From Marinilabiliaceae bacterium UBA5488 (lineage in GTDB: Bacteria; Bacteroidota; Bacteroidia; Bacteroidales; Marinilabiliaceae): a stretch of DNA of 64,000 nt. Made by a program: the position numbers and the translations under genes. The notes beneath the pieces are model-generated. The model searched no databases. It saw only the letters and a program-made list of their open reading frames with translations, and had not been told where the DNA came from. This document shows, in pieces, positions 1-9,123 of this stretch (the stretch's first letter is position 1; each line of letters opens with the position of its first letter). The stretch lies in NCBI GenBank assembly GCA_002427105.1, contig DIPM01000011.1, positions 6,521 through 70,520 of the forward strand, read 5' to 3'.

Positions 1-1322
1 GCCGGCGTGCTTATCTTTTTCAGTCTTTGGCCGCTATGGGCGTCTAAGATGCTTAGCGAGTATTGGTTTGAGCTTGAGCTTTCAACCGCGGCTATTATGT
101 TTTGACTTGGATGGAGAGCCGGCGAGTAGAGGTAAGATTTTCGCGTGATAAAGCGTGACTTCCCGCTTTCCAGATCCAGAGTGCGGATTAGCGACCATGA
201 CTCATTCTCCCATCGGGGATGATTTCGTATTTCGCTCCATGCAACCATCCTTGAGTTGGCGCTAATGGACTCTGAATCACGCGCCCCGGTGTAAGCTAAT
301 ATAGAGGTTTTGCCTGAAGGTATATCAATTGAGACAATACCGGAGCGGATTCCCGGTCCGCTCACAGAAGATATCAAAGTTGAGTCGTTAATAGCTATTG
401 CTGAGCGGTATAGGAGGTATTCGTCTTCAGTTGCCTTTATTTCAGAATAGCTGCTTTGGGTTTGCTTGCTCATCTCTTGGCTCCATTCTTCTTTAAGCTG
501 TTTAAAGATGCTGAGATAGAGTTTCTTTTGTCCAAGGCCTGTGTTTTGCTTTATTGCTTTGTTGAAAGCCCTTGGATTCCAGCTGTTTCGTCCAACATAG
601 TTTATGGAGTTTTCCCATAATTGGGGGCCATATATTTCACGGGCTTTGGCCGTGAGCAGATAGCCCATCTTGTAATAGTTGGGCACATAATCTTTGTATG
701 AGCCCATATAGGCCTTTTGGTAGGAATAGATTCCGCGCCCTAAGATTTGCGCTTTTAATTCATTATTAAAGGCAAATGAGCGCCCTCGACCGCTTTGTGT
801 CAAGGCTGTTTCTGCAATTACGGCATCGCCTTCGAGTAGCCACATCGGAAGGTAGAGCCCTAAAACAGCTCCTGTGGCCTGCTGACCAAAAAACCATGTA
901 AGACCCTTGGTGAATCCTTGGTTTAATTTATCTATTTGAACGACGTGCCGATACTCATGAATGGCAAGGTGCTTAAGCCATTCAACAGAGTTGGTCTCCT
1001 GACCCGGAATAGTGAAGAACTCGGAGCGCTTTGGTGCCCATGACACCAGCCCGTTGGAGTAGGCAGAATGATTATGCAGCAGGATGTCAATCTTTTGTGC
1101 TTTGTGCTTCAGTGAGTAGGAAATATATGGAGTCATACTGTCGATGTAAGCAGCAAGCTTTGCCGCCTCCTTTGCCATATTCTTTTCAAAAACCAGCCTG
1201 ACGGTGGGAGTATTTATCTGTTGCCAGTGAAGGCGAGCAGGGTCGCTTCCTGAGCTGTAATATTGCGCAGCTGCCACATTTGTAATCAACAAAAGCAAAG
1301 CTGCAAGGAGCTTTTTTATCAT
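1..1322 (-). CDS. Secreted gluzincin-like protein with TolB-like repeats (3' end off the left edge)
   Basis: An open frame begins at the ATG at 1322 and runs without a stop off the left edge, so only about 440 N-terminal codons are visible. Residues 1-19 are a signal peptide (MIKK, then a Leu/Ala core ending AAA-Q), so the product is exported. HEYRH at 122-126 matches the HExxH zinc-protease signature, and WLLEGDAVIAE about 45 residues later fits the third zinc ligand of gluzincins. The later visible part (DSTLISSVSGPGIRSG, then blocks of alternating strands) reads like TolB/WD40-type propeller repeats. Similar Bacteroidota proteins are annotated as TolB-like or as hypothetical. Protease activity is plausible but unproven, since HEYRH carries R where many active enzymes have other residues. 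No partner gene is visible on the left. Confidence 0.75.
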   Translation of the reverse strand, partial: MIKKLLAALLLLITNVAAAQYYSSGSDPARLHWQQINTPTVRLVFEKNMAKEAAKLAAYIDSMTPYISYSLKHKAQKIDILLHNHSAYSNGLVSWAPKRSEFFTIPGQETNSVEWLKHLAIHEYRHVVQIDKLNQGFTKGLTWFFGQQATGAVLGLYLPMWLLEGDAVIAETALTQSGRGRSFAFNNELKAQILGRGIYSYQKAYMGSYKDYVPNYYKMGYLLTAKAREIYGPQLWENSINYVGRNSWNPRAFNKAIKQNTGLGQKKLYLSIFKQLKEEWSQEMSKQTQSSYSEIKATEDEYLLYRSAIAINDSTLISSVSGPGIRSGIVSIDIPSGKTSILAYTGARDSESISANSRMVAWSEIRNHPRWENESWSLIRTLDLESGKSRFITRKSYLYSPALHPSQNIIAAVESSSSNQYSLSILDAHSGQRLKKISTP

Positions 1323-1489
1323 AACCTAACTTAAAAGGGGCTTATGCCTCAGCGAAGATAGTGATTAGAAGTCTGGAGTTCAAAGTCCGGGCTTTAAAGT
1401 TTGATGCAAATTTTTAAGAAGAAAGTTTTTGTTTGGGCTTTTGGAACAATAATTAATAGTTTGTCGTACTTTTAGCGGGTTTAAATTAA

Positions 1490-3214
1490 GTGAAAATCAT
1501 GGGGATGGAAAAGCGAAGAATGGTGATTTATCAAGTATTGCCACGACTATTGACTAATAAGGTGTTGGCCAATAAAGCTAAGGGGACAATAGAAGAAAAC
1601 GGTTGTGGAAAGTTTAATGAAATTGATGCAAAGGTGCTTCAATCAATCGCCGGCTTTGGCGCTACTCACGTGTGGTACACCGGGATTCTTGAGCATGCAA
1701 CATGTACGGATTATTCAGCTTATGGTATTGCTACAGACTCGGAGGATGTGGTAAAAGGGAAAGCGGGTTCGCCTTACGCAATAAAAGACTACTACGATGT
1801 GGATCCCGATTTGGCTGTTGATGTAAACAAGCGCATTGAGGAGTTTGAAGCCTTAGTCGAGCGCTCGCATCAGCATCAGTTAAAGGTGCTTATTGACTTA
1901 GTGCCTAATCATCTTGCGCGTAATTACGTGTCGGATGCTTTGCCGGAAGGGATAAAGGCATTTGGTGCTGATGATGATAATAGCCTGGCTTATGCTAAAA
2001 ATAACAACTTCTATTACTTGCCCGGGAAAAGCTTCGTTTCGCCCGCCAAAAGTGCCTCAGGGCAACAGTGGAAGGAGAAACCGGCAAAAGTGACCGGTAA
2101 CGACTGTTTCTCAGCTTCTCCAAAGGTGAGCGATTGGTACGAAACGGTTAAGCTTAATTACGGCATTGATTATAGCGGACAGACGGCAGCGGATTTTGAT
2201 CCTGAGCCCGACACCTGGCTTAAGATGCTTGAGGTGGTTCTTTATTGGGCTGCAAAGGGAGTGGATGGATTTCGCTGCGATATGGCAGGAATGGTTCCGG
2301 TAGATTTTTGGCGATGGATGATAGGTGAAGTACGTCAAAAATATCCCGAGATGGTTTTTATTGCCGAGGTTTACGAAGCAGAGCTTTACAGTGACTATAT
2401 TTTTAAAGCAGGATTTGATTATTTGTATGACAAGGTTGTGCTTTATGATGGTCTGCGGGCTGTTATGGAAGGCAAAGCTGCGGCCTCATCACTTAGTGCT
2501 TGCTGGCAGCGTACCGAAGGTCTGCATAATTTTCTGCTCTACTTTTTGGAGAATCATGACGAGCAACGCATAGCGTCTGACTTCTTTATGGGCGATGGAG
2601 CTAAGGCTATTCCGGGTATTACAGTGGCAGCGACCATGTTTAATAATCCTTTGTTGATTTATTCAGGACAGGAGCTTGGAGAGCGTGGCATGGATGCAGA
2701 GGGATTTAGTGGTCAAGACGGCCGTACTTCAATTTTCGATTATTGGGGACTTCAGAATTTCGCGCTTTGGAGAGGAAAGGGCGACTGGTCGGGCAGTGAG
2801 CTAAGCGCTGAAGCTAAAGATTTACGTGACTTCTACCGGAAGTTGCTCAGCTTAGTTCAGGAGATTCCGGCACTTAATAAGGGTCGGTTCTACGACTTGA
2901 TGTGGGCAAACAAGGAGAATATCTGCTTCGACAGTGAAAAGCTCTTTGCTTTTTTCCGTTACGATAAGGGTCAGGTATATCTTATCATTGCTAATTTTGA
3001 CAGCAAAGCCAAAGAGTTAAAACTGAAGATTCCTTCCGATGCCATGGACTTATCGGGCATGCAATCCGGACTGTTCTACACCGGCACAGATCTTCTTAAT
3101 ATAAACAGGAATATCCAGTTTCCGGCTATTATTGCTCTTAACGGTGGATTGGGCTGTAAGCTGTTACCCTACTCTGCCTCAGTTTATGAACTTAAAGGCA
3201 GTGATATGGCCTAA
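1490..3214 (+). CDS. Alpha-amylase family (GH13) glycosidase
   Basis: A 574-residue GH13 enzyme that acts on alpha-glucans or related alpha-glucosides. All four conserved regions are present: I DLVPNH (136-141), II GFRCD with the nucleophile Asp264, III IAEVYE with the acid/base Glu293, and IV ENHD (354-357). A small beta-sandwich C-domain follows after about residue 470. No signal peptide is seen, so it is probably cytoplasmic. The longest frame starts at GTG 1490, but ATG at 1499 or 1505 is more likely (MGMEKRRMVIYQ), because homologues of this type begin close to the first beta strand. It stands alone with no glycan-uptake genes nearby. The exact substrate specificity cannot be read from sequence. 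Confidence 0.88.
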   Translation: MKIMGMEKRRMVIYQVLPRLLTNKVLANKAKGTIEENGCGKFNEIDAKVLQSIAGFGATHVWYTGILEHATCTDYSAYGIATDSEDVVKGKAGSPYAIKDYYDVDPDLAVDVNKRIEEFEALVERSHQHQLKVLIDLVPNHLARNYVSDALPEGIKAFGADDDNSLAYAKNNNFYYLPGKSFVSPAKSASGQQWKEKPAKVTGNDCFSASPKVSDWYETVKLNYGIDYSGQTAADFDPEPDTWLKMLEVVLYWAAKGVDGFRCDMAGMVPVDFWRWMIGEVRQKYPEMVFIAEVYEAELYSDYIFKAGFDYLYDKVVLYDGLRAVMEGKAAASSLSACWQRTEGLHNFLLYFLENHDEQRIASDFFMGDGAKAIPGITVAATMFNNPLLIYSGQELGERGMDAEGFSGQDGRTSIFDYWGLQNFALWRGKGDWSGSELSAEAKDLRDFYRKLLSLVQEIPALNKGRFYDLMWANKENICFDSEKLFAFFRYDKGQVYLIIANFDSKAKELKLKIPSDAMDLSGMQSGLFYTGTDLLNINRNIQFPAIIALNGGLGCKLLPYSASVYELKGSDMA

Positions 3215-3241
3215 GCGTAGTAGTGCATTTATTGCCGATAA

Positions 3242-3272
3242 TTGGAGGCATTTGGCTAATTGTCTATATTTG
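3242..3272 (+). promoter_or_regulatory. Bacteroidota-type promoter for the nucleoid-associated gene
   Basis: TTGG at 3242-3245 is followed after 19 bp by TATATTTG at 3265-3272. This matches the Bacteroidota sigma-ABfr pattern (TTG at -33, TAnnTTTG at -7). The predicted transcript start is about 15-20 bp before the ATG at 3296. Confidence 0.55.
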
Positions 3273-3295
3273 TCGCGCCATAAAAACGTAAGTCA

Positions 3296-4345
3296 ATGAT
3301 AGAAAGCTCTCAAGTTGTAATTGATGGTCTGGTGGTTCATCATGTAGGATCTCGCGCAGCGGGCCAGACTGTCAGGTATTCAAAAAGTGCAATCCGCCTT
3401 CAGGATGCCGAAGAGGTTGGTTCTGTATTGAAAAGCTATTTTTTCAGCGCCTTCAAAACTGAGGCTTACTTCAATTTTATAGGTGCCGAGGAGAATGCTG
3501 CCGGCTTGGTCTATAATTTGGCTGCAGAGGTTTTCGATGATAGCACTAAATTGTATAATGCCTCGCTGCAGCTTGCCGAGTTTCTTTATAATCAGAGCAA
3601 CCATCCCAACATCAGAGGAGGGGAGTTTTATGTTGCCCTCTTTAATAATTGTGTGGTTGATGGAGAAGTGGTTGACGGTATGGGCATTTTTAAATCAGAG
3701 AATAAGGATGTTTTTTTAAAGGTCTATTTGAAAGATCAGAACTTCGAACTTGGCACCCAGGAGGGCATTAATATCCGCAAGCTTGATAAAGGTTGCATAA
3801 TTTTCAACACGGAGCGCGAGCAGGGTTTTAAAGTTGTGATGGTTGATAATATCAACAAAGGCAACGAAGCACGTTTTTGGAAAGATGATTTTTTGGGTTT
3901 GCAGCCCCGTGAGGATAGCTATTACTACACTCAAAATTACATGAATATGTGTAAGGGTTTTGTGCAAGATATTTACAATACCGAAAATCAGGTGCCAAAG
4001 CCGGAGCAGTTCGATTTTTTGAATCGTTCACTTGACTTCTTCGACAAAAAAGGTGCCTTCCAACAGGATGATTTTGAGCGCGAAGTTGTTCGTTTTCCTG
4101 AAGTGTCGGAGGCCTTTAATGATTATCGTAATCAGTTTGAAGAAGAAAGGGGAATACCACTAAGCGATAGTTTTGACATATCCAAGAGTGCAGTAAAAAG
4201 TGAAAAGAAGCACTTTAAATCAGTGCTTAAGCTCGATAAGAACTTTCATGTATATGTGCATGGGAAGCGCGACTACATTGAAAAGGGCTTTGATTCTCAA
4301 AAGGGTATGAATTTCTATAAGCTCTTTTATGAAAATGAGCTTTAA
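3296..4345 (+). CDS. Nucleoid-associated protein, NdpA/YejK family
   Basis: 349 residues, close to the length of the NA37/YejK family. The opening (VVIDGLVVHHVGSRAAGQ, then YFFSAFKTEAYFNFIG) matches the family's conserved N-terminal part, and ERGIPLSDSFDIS fits the C-terminal half. YejK binds DNA and associates with the nucleoid in gammaproteobacteria; the role in Bacteroidota is little studied. The gene has its own promoter at 3242-3272 and lies 70 bp before trkH without forming an obvious operon. Nothing unusual is seen in the frame. The assignment rests on recognised family patterns rather than catalytic motifs. Confidence 0.8.
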   Translation: MIESSQVVIDGLVVHHVGSRAAGQTVRYSKSAIRLQDAEEVGSVLKSYFFSAFKTEAYFNFIGAEENAAGLVYNLAAEVFDDSTKLYNASLQLAEFLYNQSNHPNIRGGEFYVALFNNCVVDGEVVDGMGIFKSENKDVFLKVYLKDQNFELGTQEGINIRKLDKGCIIFNTEREQGFKVVMVDNINKGNEARFWKDDFLGLQPREDSYYYTQNYMNMCKGFVQDIYNTENQVPKPEQFDFLNRSLDFFDKKGAFQQDDFEREVVRFPEVSEAFNDYRNQFEEERGIPLSDSFDISKSAVKSEKKHFKSVLKLDKNFHVYVHGKRDYIEKGFDSQKGMNFYKLFYENEL

Positions 4346-4415
4346 CTAATTTATTACTACAATTCCATTTAATGCCTTTATTAACATCATTTTATAGCCA
4401 GATTGGGATGTTGTT

Positions 4416-5864
4416 ATGAACTTTAGATTTATCTTTAATATTTTTGGCCGGGTATTGATGCTTTTGGGAGCATTTATGCTTAGCTCTATAATTTGGGCTC
4501 TCGTATATCACGAAGATGTGGTGGGAGCCTTTGTTTTGTCTTCACTTATTACCCTTGTTTGCGGTGCTGCTATGTATCTGCTGACTATCAAAAATTTAGT
4601 CAGCGAGCTTAGCCTCAGAGACAGCTATTTTACTGTTACTTTTGTCTGGGTTGTCTTCTCCCTGTTTGGTGCCTTGCCATATTTACTTAGCGGCTCAATT
4701 ACAAGTTTCACGGATGCTTTATTTGAAACAGTTTCGGGATTTACTACCACCGGCTCATCGATTATTAGCGATGTGGAGGCCTTGCCCAAAAGTATCCTCT
4801 TCTGGAGAAGCCTGACTCACTGGATTGGAGGAATGGGTATTATCGTACTTGTTGTGGCTATAATGCCACTTTTGCGCATAGGTGGCTATAACTTGTTCAA
4901 GAGTGAGACTTCCGGAATGACGCAGGAAAAGCTTAGCCCTAAGACGACCAGTACTGCTAAGAGGCTTTGGGCAGTTTATGTGGTCCTGACCTTTATTTTG
5001 ATAGGCTTGCTTTTGCTTGGCGATATGTCCTTCTTTGATGCTATCAATCACGCTTTCAGTACGATGGCAACAGGAGGGTTTTCAACGAAAAACACCAGTG
5101 TTTCGGGCTTTTCTTCCTATAGTCAATATGTTATAGCTATTTTTATGTTCCTTTCAGGTATGAACTTTTATCTGCATTATCATTTTTACAAGGGAAGGTT
5201 TAAACGAGTCTTTAGTAATATTGAATTACGAACTTATTTTGCTGTCGTTGTTGTTGTGTCTTTGCTTATTACTATTACCGTTATCGCGTATGATAATAGC
5301 ATAGGAGTGGGGGAGGCTCTTCGCAATGCTTTGTTTCAGGTGATTTCTGTTATTACTACAACAGGTTTTGCAACTCATGATTATCATGACTGGCCTCATG
5401 CTGCCTGGATGCTTTTGTTTGTCCTGCTTTTTTCAGGAGCCTGCGTGGGAAGTACAGGTGGCGGCATAAAGATTATTCGACATGTTGTGGCCTACAGGCA
5501 TGTTCTGATCTATTTCAAGCGTACTCTTCACCCAAACAGTGTTTCTCTCCTTAAGATTGGTGGTGAAGTGATTGATGATGAGAAAGTTGGAGGACTTGTT
5601 TCTTTTATGCTCTTATATATGTTGACCTTTAGTATAGGCACTGTTTTAATGGTCTTTTTAGGCTCAGACTTGCTTACATCAGCCGCTGCCGTGGCCTCCA
5701 ATATGGGTGGAGTGGGCTCAGGGATTGGTAGCGTTGGCGCCTTTGGCAATTACTCTGCTTTTAGTGATGCAAGCAAAATACTCCTATCACTGTTGATGTT
5801 GATAGGGCGATTGGAGCTTACTACTGTTCTGATTTTGTTTACCCGTATTTTTTGGAAAGGATGA
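4416..5864 (+). CDS. trkH: TrkH/KtrB-type potassium uptake protein
   Basis: A 482-residue polytopic membrane protein, the usual TrkH length. The four pore loops are recognisable: ETVSGFTTTGSS, FSTMATGGFST, QVISVITTTGFAT and ASNMGGVGSGIG, each carrying the selectivity-filter glycine region of the M1-P-M2 repeats. It forms the K+-conducting subunit in the inner membrane and normally needs a TrkA/KtrA-type NAD-binding regulator. No trkA is seen downstream, where the IS21 element begins about 170 bp after the stop; a partner may lie elsewhere. Confidence 0.93.
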   Translation: MNFRFIFNIFGRVLMLLGAFMLSSIIWALVYHEDVVGAFVLSSLITLVCGAAMYLLTIKNLVSELSLRDSYFTVTFVWVVFSLFGALPYLLSGSITSFTDALFETVSGFTTTGSSIISDVEALPKSILFWRSLTHWIGGMGIIVLVVAIMPLLRIGGYNLFKSETSGMTQEKLSPKTTSTAKRLWAVYVVLTFILIGLLLLGDMSFFDAINHAFSTMATGGFSTKNTSVSGFSSYSQYVIAIFMFLSGMNFYLHYHFYKGRFKRVFSNIELRTYFAVVVVVSLLITITVIAYDNSIGVGEALRNALFQVISVITTTGFATHDYHDWPHAAWMLLFVLLFSGACVGSTGGGIKIIRHVVAYRHVLIYFKRTLHPNSVSLLKIGGEVIDDEKVGGLVSFMLLYMLTFSIGTVLMVFLGSDLLTSAAAVASNMGGVGSGIGSVGAFGNYSAFSDASKILLSLLMLIGRLELTTVLILFTRIFWKG

Positions 5865-6034
5865 AAATGCTAAGGCGCTATCAAGGGGCGCCTATACCAT
5901 TATTTAGCTTGTGCTTAACAAAAATACTAACACTAAAAATGAGCTTGAGTCTTATTGGAACTTTTTCAACTATCCTCTAGCTTATATTCTACTCCCCATT
6001 CGTTGGACATCCACACTCTGTGATTTAGCCTTGG

Positions 6035-6060
6035 TGGATAAAACGGAGCATATGCCCCCA
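6035..6060 (+). repeat. IS21 left terminal inverted repeat
   Basis: A 26-bp repeat, identical to the reverse complement of 8713-8738. It begins TGGATAAAAC and ends ATGCCCCCA. Confidence 0.92.
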
Positions 6061-6158
6061 GGAAACGGCTAAGCCAGAGTCTAAAATATTGTCAAAAATG
6101 GGTCAAAAAAACGGTGGATTGCCGTTCAAAAACGCTGAAAATTGCCCCAAAAGGCAAC

Positions 6159-6270
6159 AAAAACGGAGCATATGCCCCCAGTAGTTCCTTAAGAGCATAA
6201 AAGCGAAGGAAAAACGGAGCATATCCCCCCAGGGTGTCGCTCAAAAAAAAAACGGAGCATTACCGTTCAC
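6159..6270 (+). repeat. Three internal transposase-binding-like repeats of the IS21 left end
   Basis: The terminal motif recurs at 6159-6180 (AAAACGGAGCATATGCCCCC), 6211-6231 (one-base variant, ATATCCCCCC) and in degenerate form at 6249-6266 (AAAACGGAGCATTACCG). IS21 elements typically carry several transposase-binding sites per end. The unequal number (four on the left, about two on the right) is also usual for the family. Confidence 0.8.
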
Positions 6271-6322
6271 TTTTTTGTCAATATTTTTCTATACATAATC
6301 TGTATAGAAAAATAATAGAACC

Positions 6323-7891
6323 ATGGCAGGAAAGAATAAAGACATGAGTAAAGTAAAACAAATGCTCCGGCTACACCAGAATGGCATTTCTAACCGCCAA
6401 ATAGCCATAGAACTATCGGTTGACAAGGAAACGGTTAATCGTTACGTTAATCGCGCTAAATGCGATGAATTACCTATCGTAGAGCTTCTGAAATTAGACG
6501 ATCCGGTACTGCAACATCGAATGACAGGCGGCAATCCAGCCTATGCAGATCCACGCTTTGAGGTACTAAAGGGGAAGCTTGATTACCTGGAAAAAGAAAT
6601 GGGTAAAAAGCATGTAACACTTCAACTCTTATGGGAGGAGTATATCAGCGAGCATCCTGATGGATATAGCCTTACACAGTTCCGATATCATTACAGGCAA
6701 CACACCAAAGCCAAGCGCAAGAATCCCTCTTCAATTTTAAAGGATCTGTATGTTCCCGGCGAAAAGCTTTTTATTGATTTTGCCGGAGATACAATGGAGT
6801 ATATTGACAGAGAAACCGCAGAAGTAATCAAAGTACAGGTCTTTGTAGCTTGTATGCCTGCAACCGACTATGGCTTTGCCATGGCTGTTCGCTCTCAAAG
6901 GAGTGAGGATTTTATCCATGCACTTACATCTTGTTTTGAAGCTTTGGGCGGCATACCTAAAATCATAGTATGTGATAACCTAAAATCAGCCGTAGTTAAA
7001 ACTGATGCATATGAACCACAAATAAACCGCATCATGGAAGATATGGCTAATCATTACGGTTGTGTGGTAATCCCGGCTCGTCCCGGGCGCCCAAAGGATA
7101 AAAGTTTAGTTGAAAATCAGGTAAAAATCGTTTATAGCCGCGTGTATGCCCAGCTTCGTAGCAGTAAGTTCTTTTCGTTGGAAGAGCTTAACTGTGCCAT
7201 AACCGAAAAGATGCTTGCGCATAACCGCAAGCGCATGCAGCAACACAGCTACACCAGAGAAGAACACTTTCTTGCAGTTGAAAAGGAAGCGTTACAACCA
7301 CTCCCCATTGAAAAGTTCCAGGTACGCTTTTATGCAACATTGCCGGTAGGTCACAATGGCTGCATATATCTTGGCCGGGATAAACACCATTACTCTGTTC
7401 CATATATCCATATTGGTCAAACATCACAGGTTATATACACAGCCAACCTGGTAAAAGTGTATATCAACGGTGAATGTGTAGCGGTGCATAAAAGGGAGTC
7501 CTATCAAGGTGGATACACTCTTGATAAGAGCCACTTAGCATCAAATGTTAATGCTTTCCGGGAGCGTTCTCCTCAATACTACATAAACAAAGCTAACTGT
7601 GCCCTTAACGAACTTGGTCAGGTCTTTGAATGCATGTTTGCAACAGCAACCGTGCCGGTTGAAACGTTCTATAAAGGCTGCGATGGCTTACTCAAGCTGC
7701 AACGCACCACTGATCCTGTCTTGTTCAAAAAAGCCTGTGATACGGCTCTTCTACACCAACAATATCGTTACGGTTTTATCAGCAGATTAATAAAGTCTAA
7801 ATGTCGTGGTGTAAAGGAAATAAATAAGAATCAAACACTTGAATTGTTCCCTTCTCACAAGAATGTCAGAGGGAAGGATTCCTTCAAATAA
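6323..7891 (+). CDS. istA: IS21 transposase IstA
   Basis: A 522-residue DDE integrase. An N-terminal helix-turn-helix covers residues about 12-45 (GISNRQIAIELSVDKETVNR). The catalytic triad is visible as Asp152 (LFIDFAGD), Asp218 (IIVCDN) and Glu264 (KSLVENQ). The C-terminal beta-barrel-like domain is complete. It cuts and joins the element's ends, and IstB assists it in target use. The ATG at 6323 gives MAGKNKDMSK. istB follows 30 bp downstream, in the same transcript. Confidence 0.95.
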   Translation: MAGKNKDMSKVKQMLRLHQNGISNRQIAIELSVDKETVNRYVNRAKCDELPIVELLKLDDPVLQHRMTGGNPAYADPRFEVLKGKLDYLEKEMGKKHVTLQLLWEEYISEHPDGYSLTQFRYHYRQHTKAKRKNPSSILKDLYVPGEKLFIDFAGDTMEYIDRETAEVIKVQVFVACMPATDYGFAMAVRSQRSEDFIHALTSCFEALGGIPKIIVCDNLKSAVVKTDAYEPQINRIMEDMANHYGCVVIPARPGRPKDKSLVENQVKIVYSRVYAQLRSSKFFSLEELNCAITEKMLAHNRKRMQQHSYTREEHFLAVEKEALQPLPIEKFQVRFYATLPVGHNGCIYLGRDKHHYSVPYIHIGQTSQVIYTANLVKVYINGECVAVHKRESYQGGYTLDKSHLASNVNAFRERSPQYYINKANCALNELGQVFECMFATATVPVETFYKGCDGLLKLQRTTDPVLFKKACDTALLHQQYRYGFISRLIKSKCRGVKEINKNQTLELFPSHKNVRGKDSFK

Positions 7892-7921
7892 ATCAGTAAT
7901 AACCATTTAAAAACAAGAGTA

Positions 7922-8647
7922 ATGAATGAAATTGCAAATGAATTTAAGAGCCTAAGAATGCCCGGGATGGCTCAATGTTGGACATCGCTGATAGAAACGC
8001 GTAAAACTGAAGGCTTGTCCCTTTACGAAGGCCTGCAAATACTTTTGCAGGCAGAAAAGAACCAACGAAAAGCCAACCGTAATGCGCGCCTAATATTAGC
8101 TGCCCGTTTTCGTTATCAAGTGACCATAGAAGAGTTAAATTTTGATGCGGCACGAGGGCTTGAGCGTGGCAAAACAATGCAAATGGCATCCTGCCAGTAT
8201 ATTAGACAAGGAGTCCCTATCATAATTACGGGAGCAACAGGAGCAGGTAAAAGCTGGTTGGGTTCAGCATTAGGGTATCATGCTTGCTTAATGGGCTACA
8301 AGCTGGCTTATTTTAATATCCAAAAGCTGTTTGAAACAATATCCCTGCATAGAGTAGAAGCCACATTGGCAAAGTTTTTCGATAAAATGGCAAACATGGA
8401 TCTACTCGTTATAGACGACTTTGGGGTAAAAATAATGGACGGTCAGCAATTGTTAGATTTTATGGAACTTGTTGGGGATCGCCATGGCAGAAAGGCCACT
8501 ATCATTATGAGCCAATTAGCTGTATCTGACTGGTATGACCTGATGCTGTCAAATACAACTGTTGCAGATGCTATACTCGACAGAATAGTTCATACAGCAC
8601 ACCGCTTTGAACTAAAAGGTGATACTATGAGAAAACCTATTGGCTAA
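7922..8647 (+). CDS. istB: IS21 helper ATPase IstB
   Basis: A 241-residue AAA+ ATPase related to DnaC, which remodels target DNA for the IstA transposase. The Walker A motif is GATGAGKS at 104-111 and Walker B is LLVIDDFG around 161-168. The length is normal and there is no frameshift. It ends 65 bp before the right inverted repeat. Confidence 0.95.
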   Translation: MNEIANEFKSLRMPGMAQCWTSLIETRKTEGLSLYEGLQILLQAEKNQRKANRNARLILAARFRYQVTIEELNFDAARGLERGKTMQMASCQYIRQGVPIIITGATGAGKSWLGSALGYHACLMGYKLAYFNIQKLFETISLHRVEATLAKFFDKMANMDLLVIDDFGVKIMDGQQLLDFMELVGDRHGRKATIIMSQLAVSDWYDLMLSNTTVADAILDRIVHTAHRFELKGDTMRKPIG

Positions 8648-8712
8648 TTAATATTAATTTGTATTTTCATGGTTGACTAACAAAAAAAGTGAACGGGTAT
8701 GACCGTTTTTGA

Positions 8713-8738
8713 TGGGGGCATATGCTCCGTTTTATCCA
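8713..8738 (+). repeat. IS21 right terminal inverted repeat
   Basis: A 26-bp perfect inverse of the left end. Immediately inside it, 8690-8710 holds a degenerate second copy (GTGAACGGGTATGACCG) that matches the inverse of the innermost left-end site. Confidence 0.92.
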
Positions 8739-9123
8739 AAAATGCAGGCTTGTCAAGTGCTTTGACACTGCTTTTTCTTCCTTTTCAGGGCTTTTGAGGA
8801 TGTTCGAAATGCTTTTGGGTGCTTCCAGAGGATAATTCAAATGCTTTTTAGGGCAGACCCGATTTTGAAGGGTATAACCAGCCTGAATTATCCTGCTTTG
8901 CCGGAAAATTAAATTGCTTTGGTGGACTTTGCCGGAATTGGCACTAAAAACCGAGAGTGTTCGGTAAAAATGACGGATACAAACAACAAAAAGCCCCGGA
9001 ATAGGACTTGCTTTAAGGTAATAATCGAGTATGTTGGGCATAATTTTTCAATTATACCCTTGACGGATAGCGGAGCTAAGATAGTCGTTATAAATGATTA
9101 ACCAAGCTCTAAAAATGCTTTAA
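8739..9123. other. Non-coding stretch with short repeats, possible relic of another element
   Basis: No convincing gene. CTTTGCCGGAA occurs twice (8896-8906 and 8927-8937), and GGATAATTCA (8830-8839) is exactly inverted as TGAATTATCC (8884-8893). Clusters of short repeats like this resemble the ends of IS21-type elements, but the sequence does not match the intact IS beside it. Confidence 0.35.

Larger units (their letters stand above)
6035..8738 (+). mobile_element. IS21-family insertion sequence, apparently complete
   Basis: About 2.7 kb bounded by perfect 26-bp inverted repeats (6035-6060 and 8713-8738) that start TGGATAAAACGGAGC and contain GCATATGCCCCCA. It holds istA and istB in the canonical order, both with intact catalytic motifs, so it may still be active. 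Extra copies of the terminal motif lie inside the left end. The flanks (CCTTGG on the left, AAAATG on the right) do not show the expected 4-8 bp target duplication, which suggests recombination or a deletion after insertion. No interrupted gene can be recognised on either side. Confidence 0.93.

Noticed and set aside
6035..6270. Regular repeats resembling a CRISPR array
   Set aside because: Spacings are unequal, there are only four copies, and they match the IS21 terminal repeat. No cas genes are in the window.
8667..9041. 124-codon minus-strand frame running into the IS right end
   Set aside because: It crosses the inverted repeat of the IS and has no motif, so it is a chance frame.
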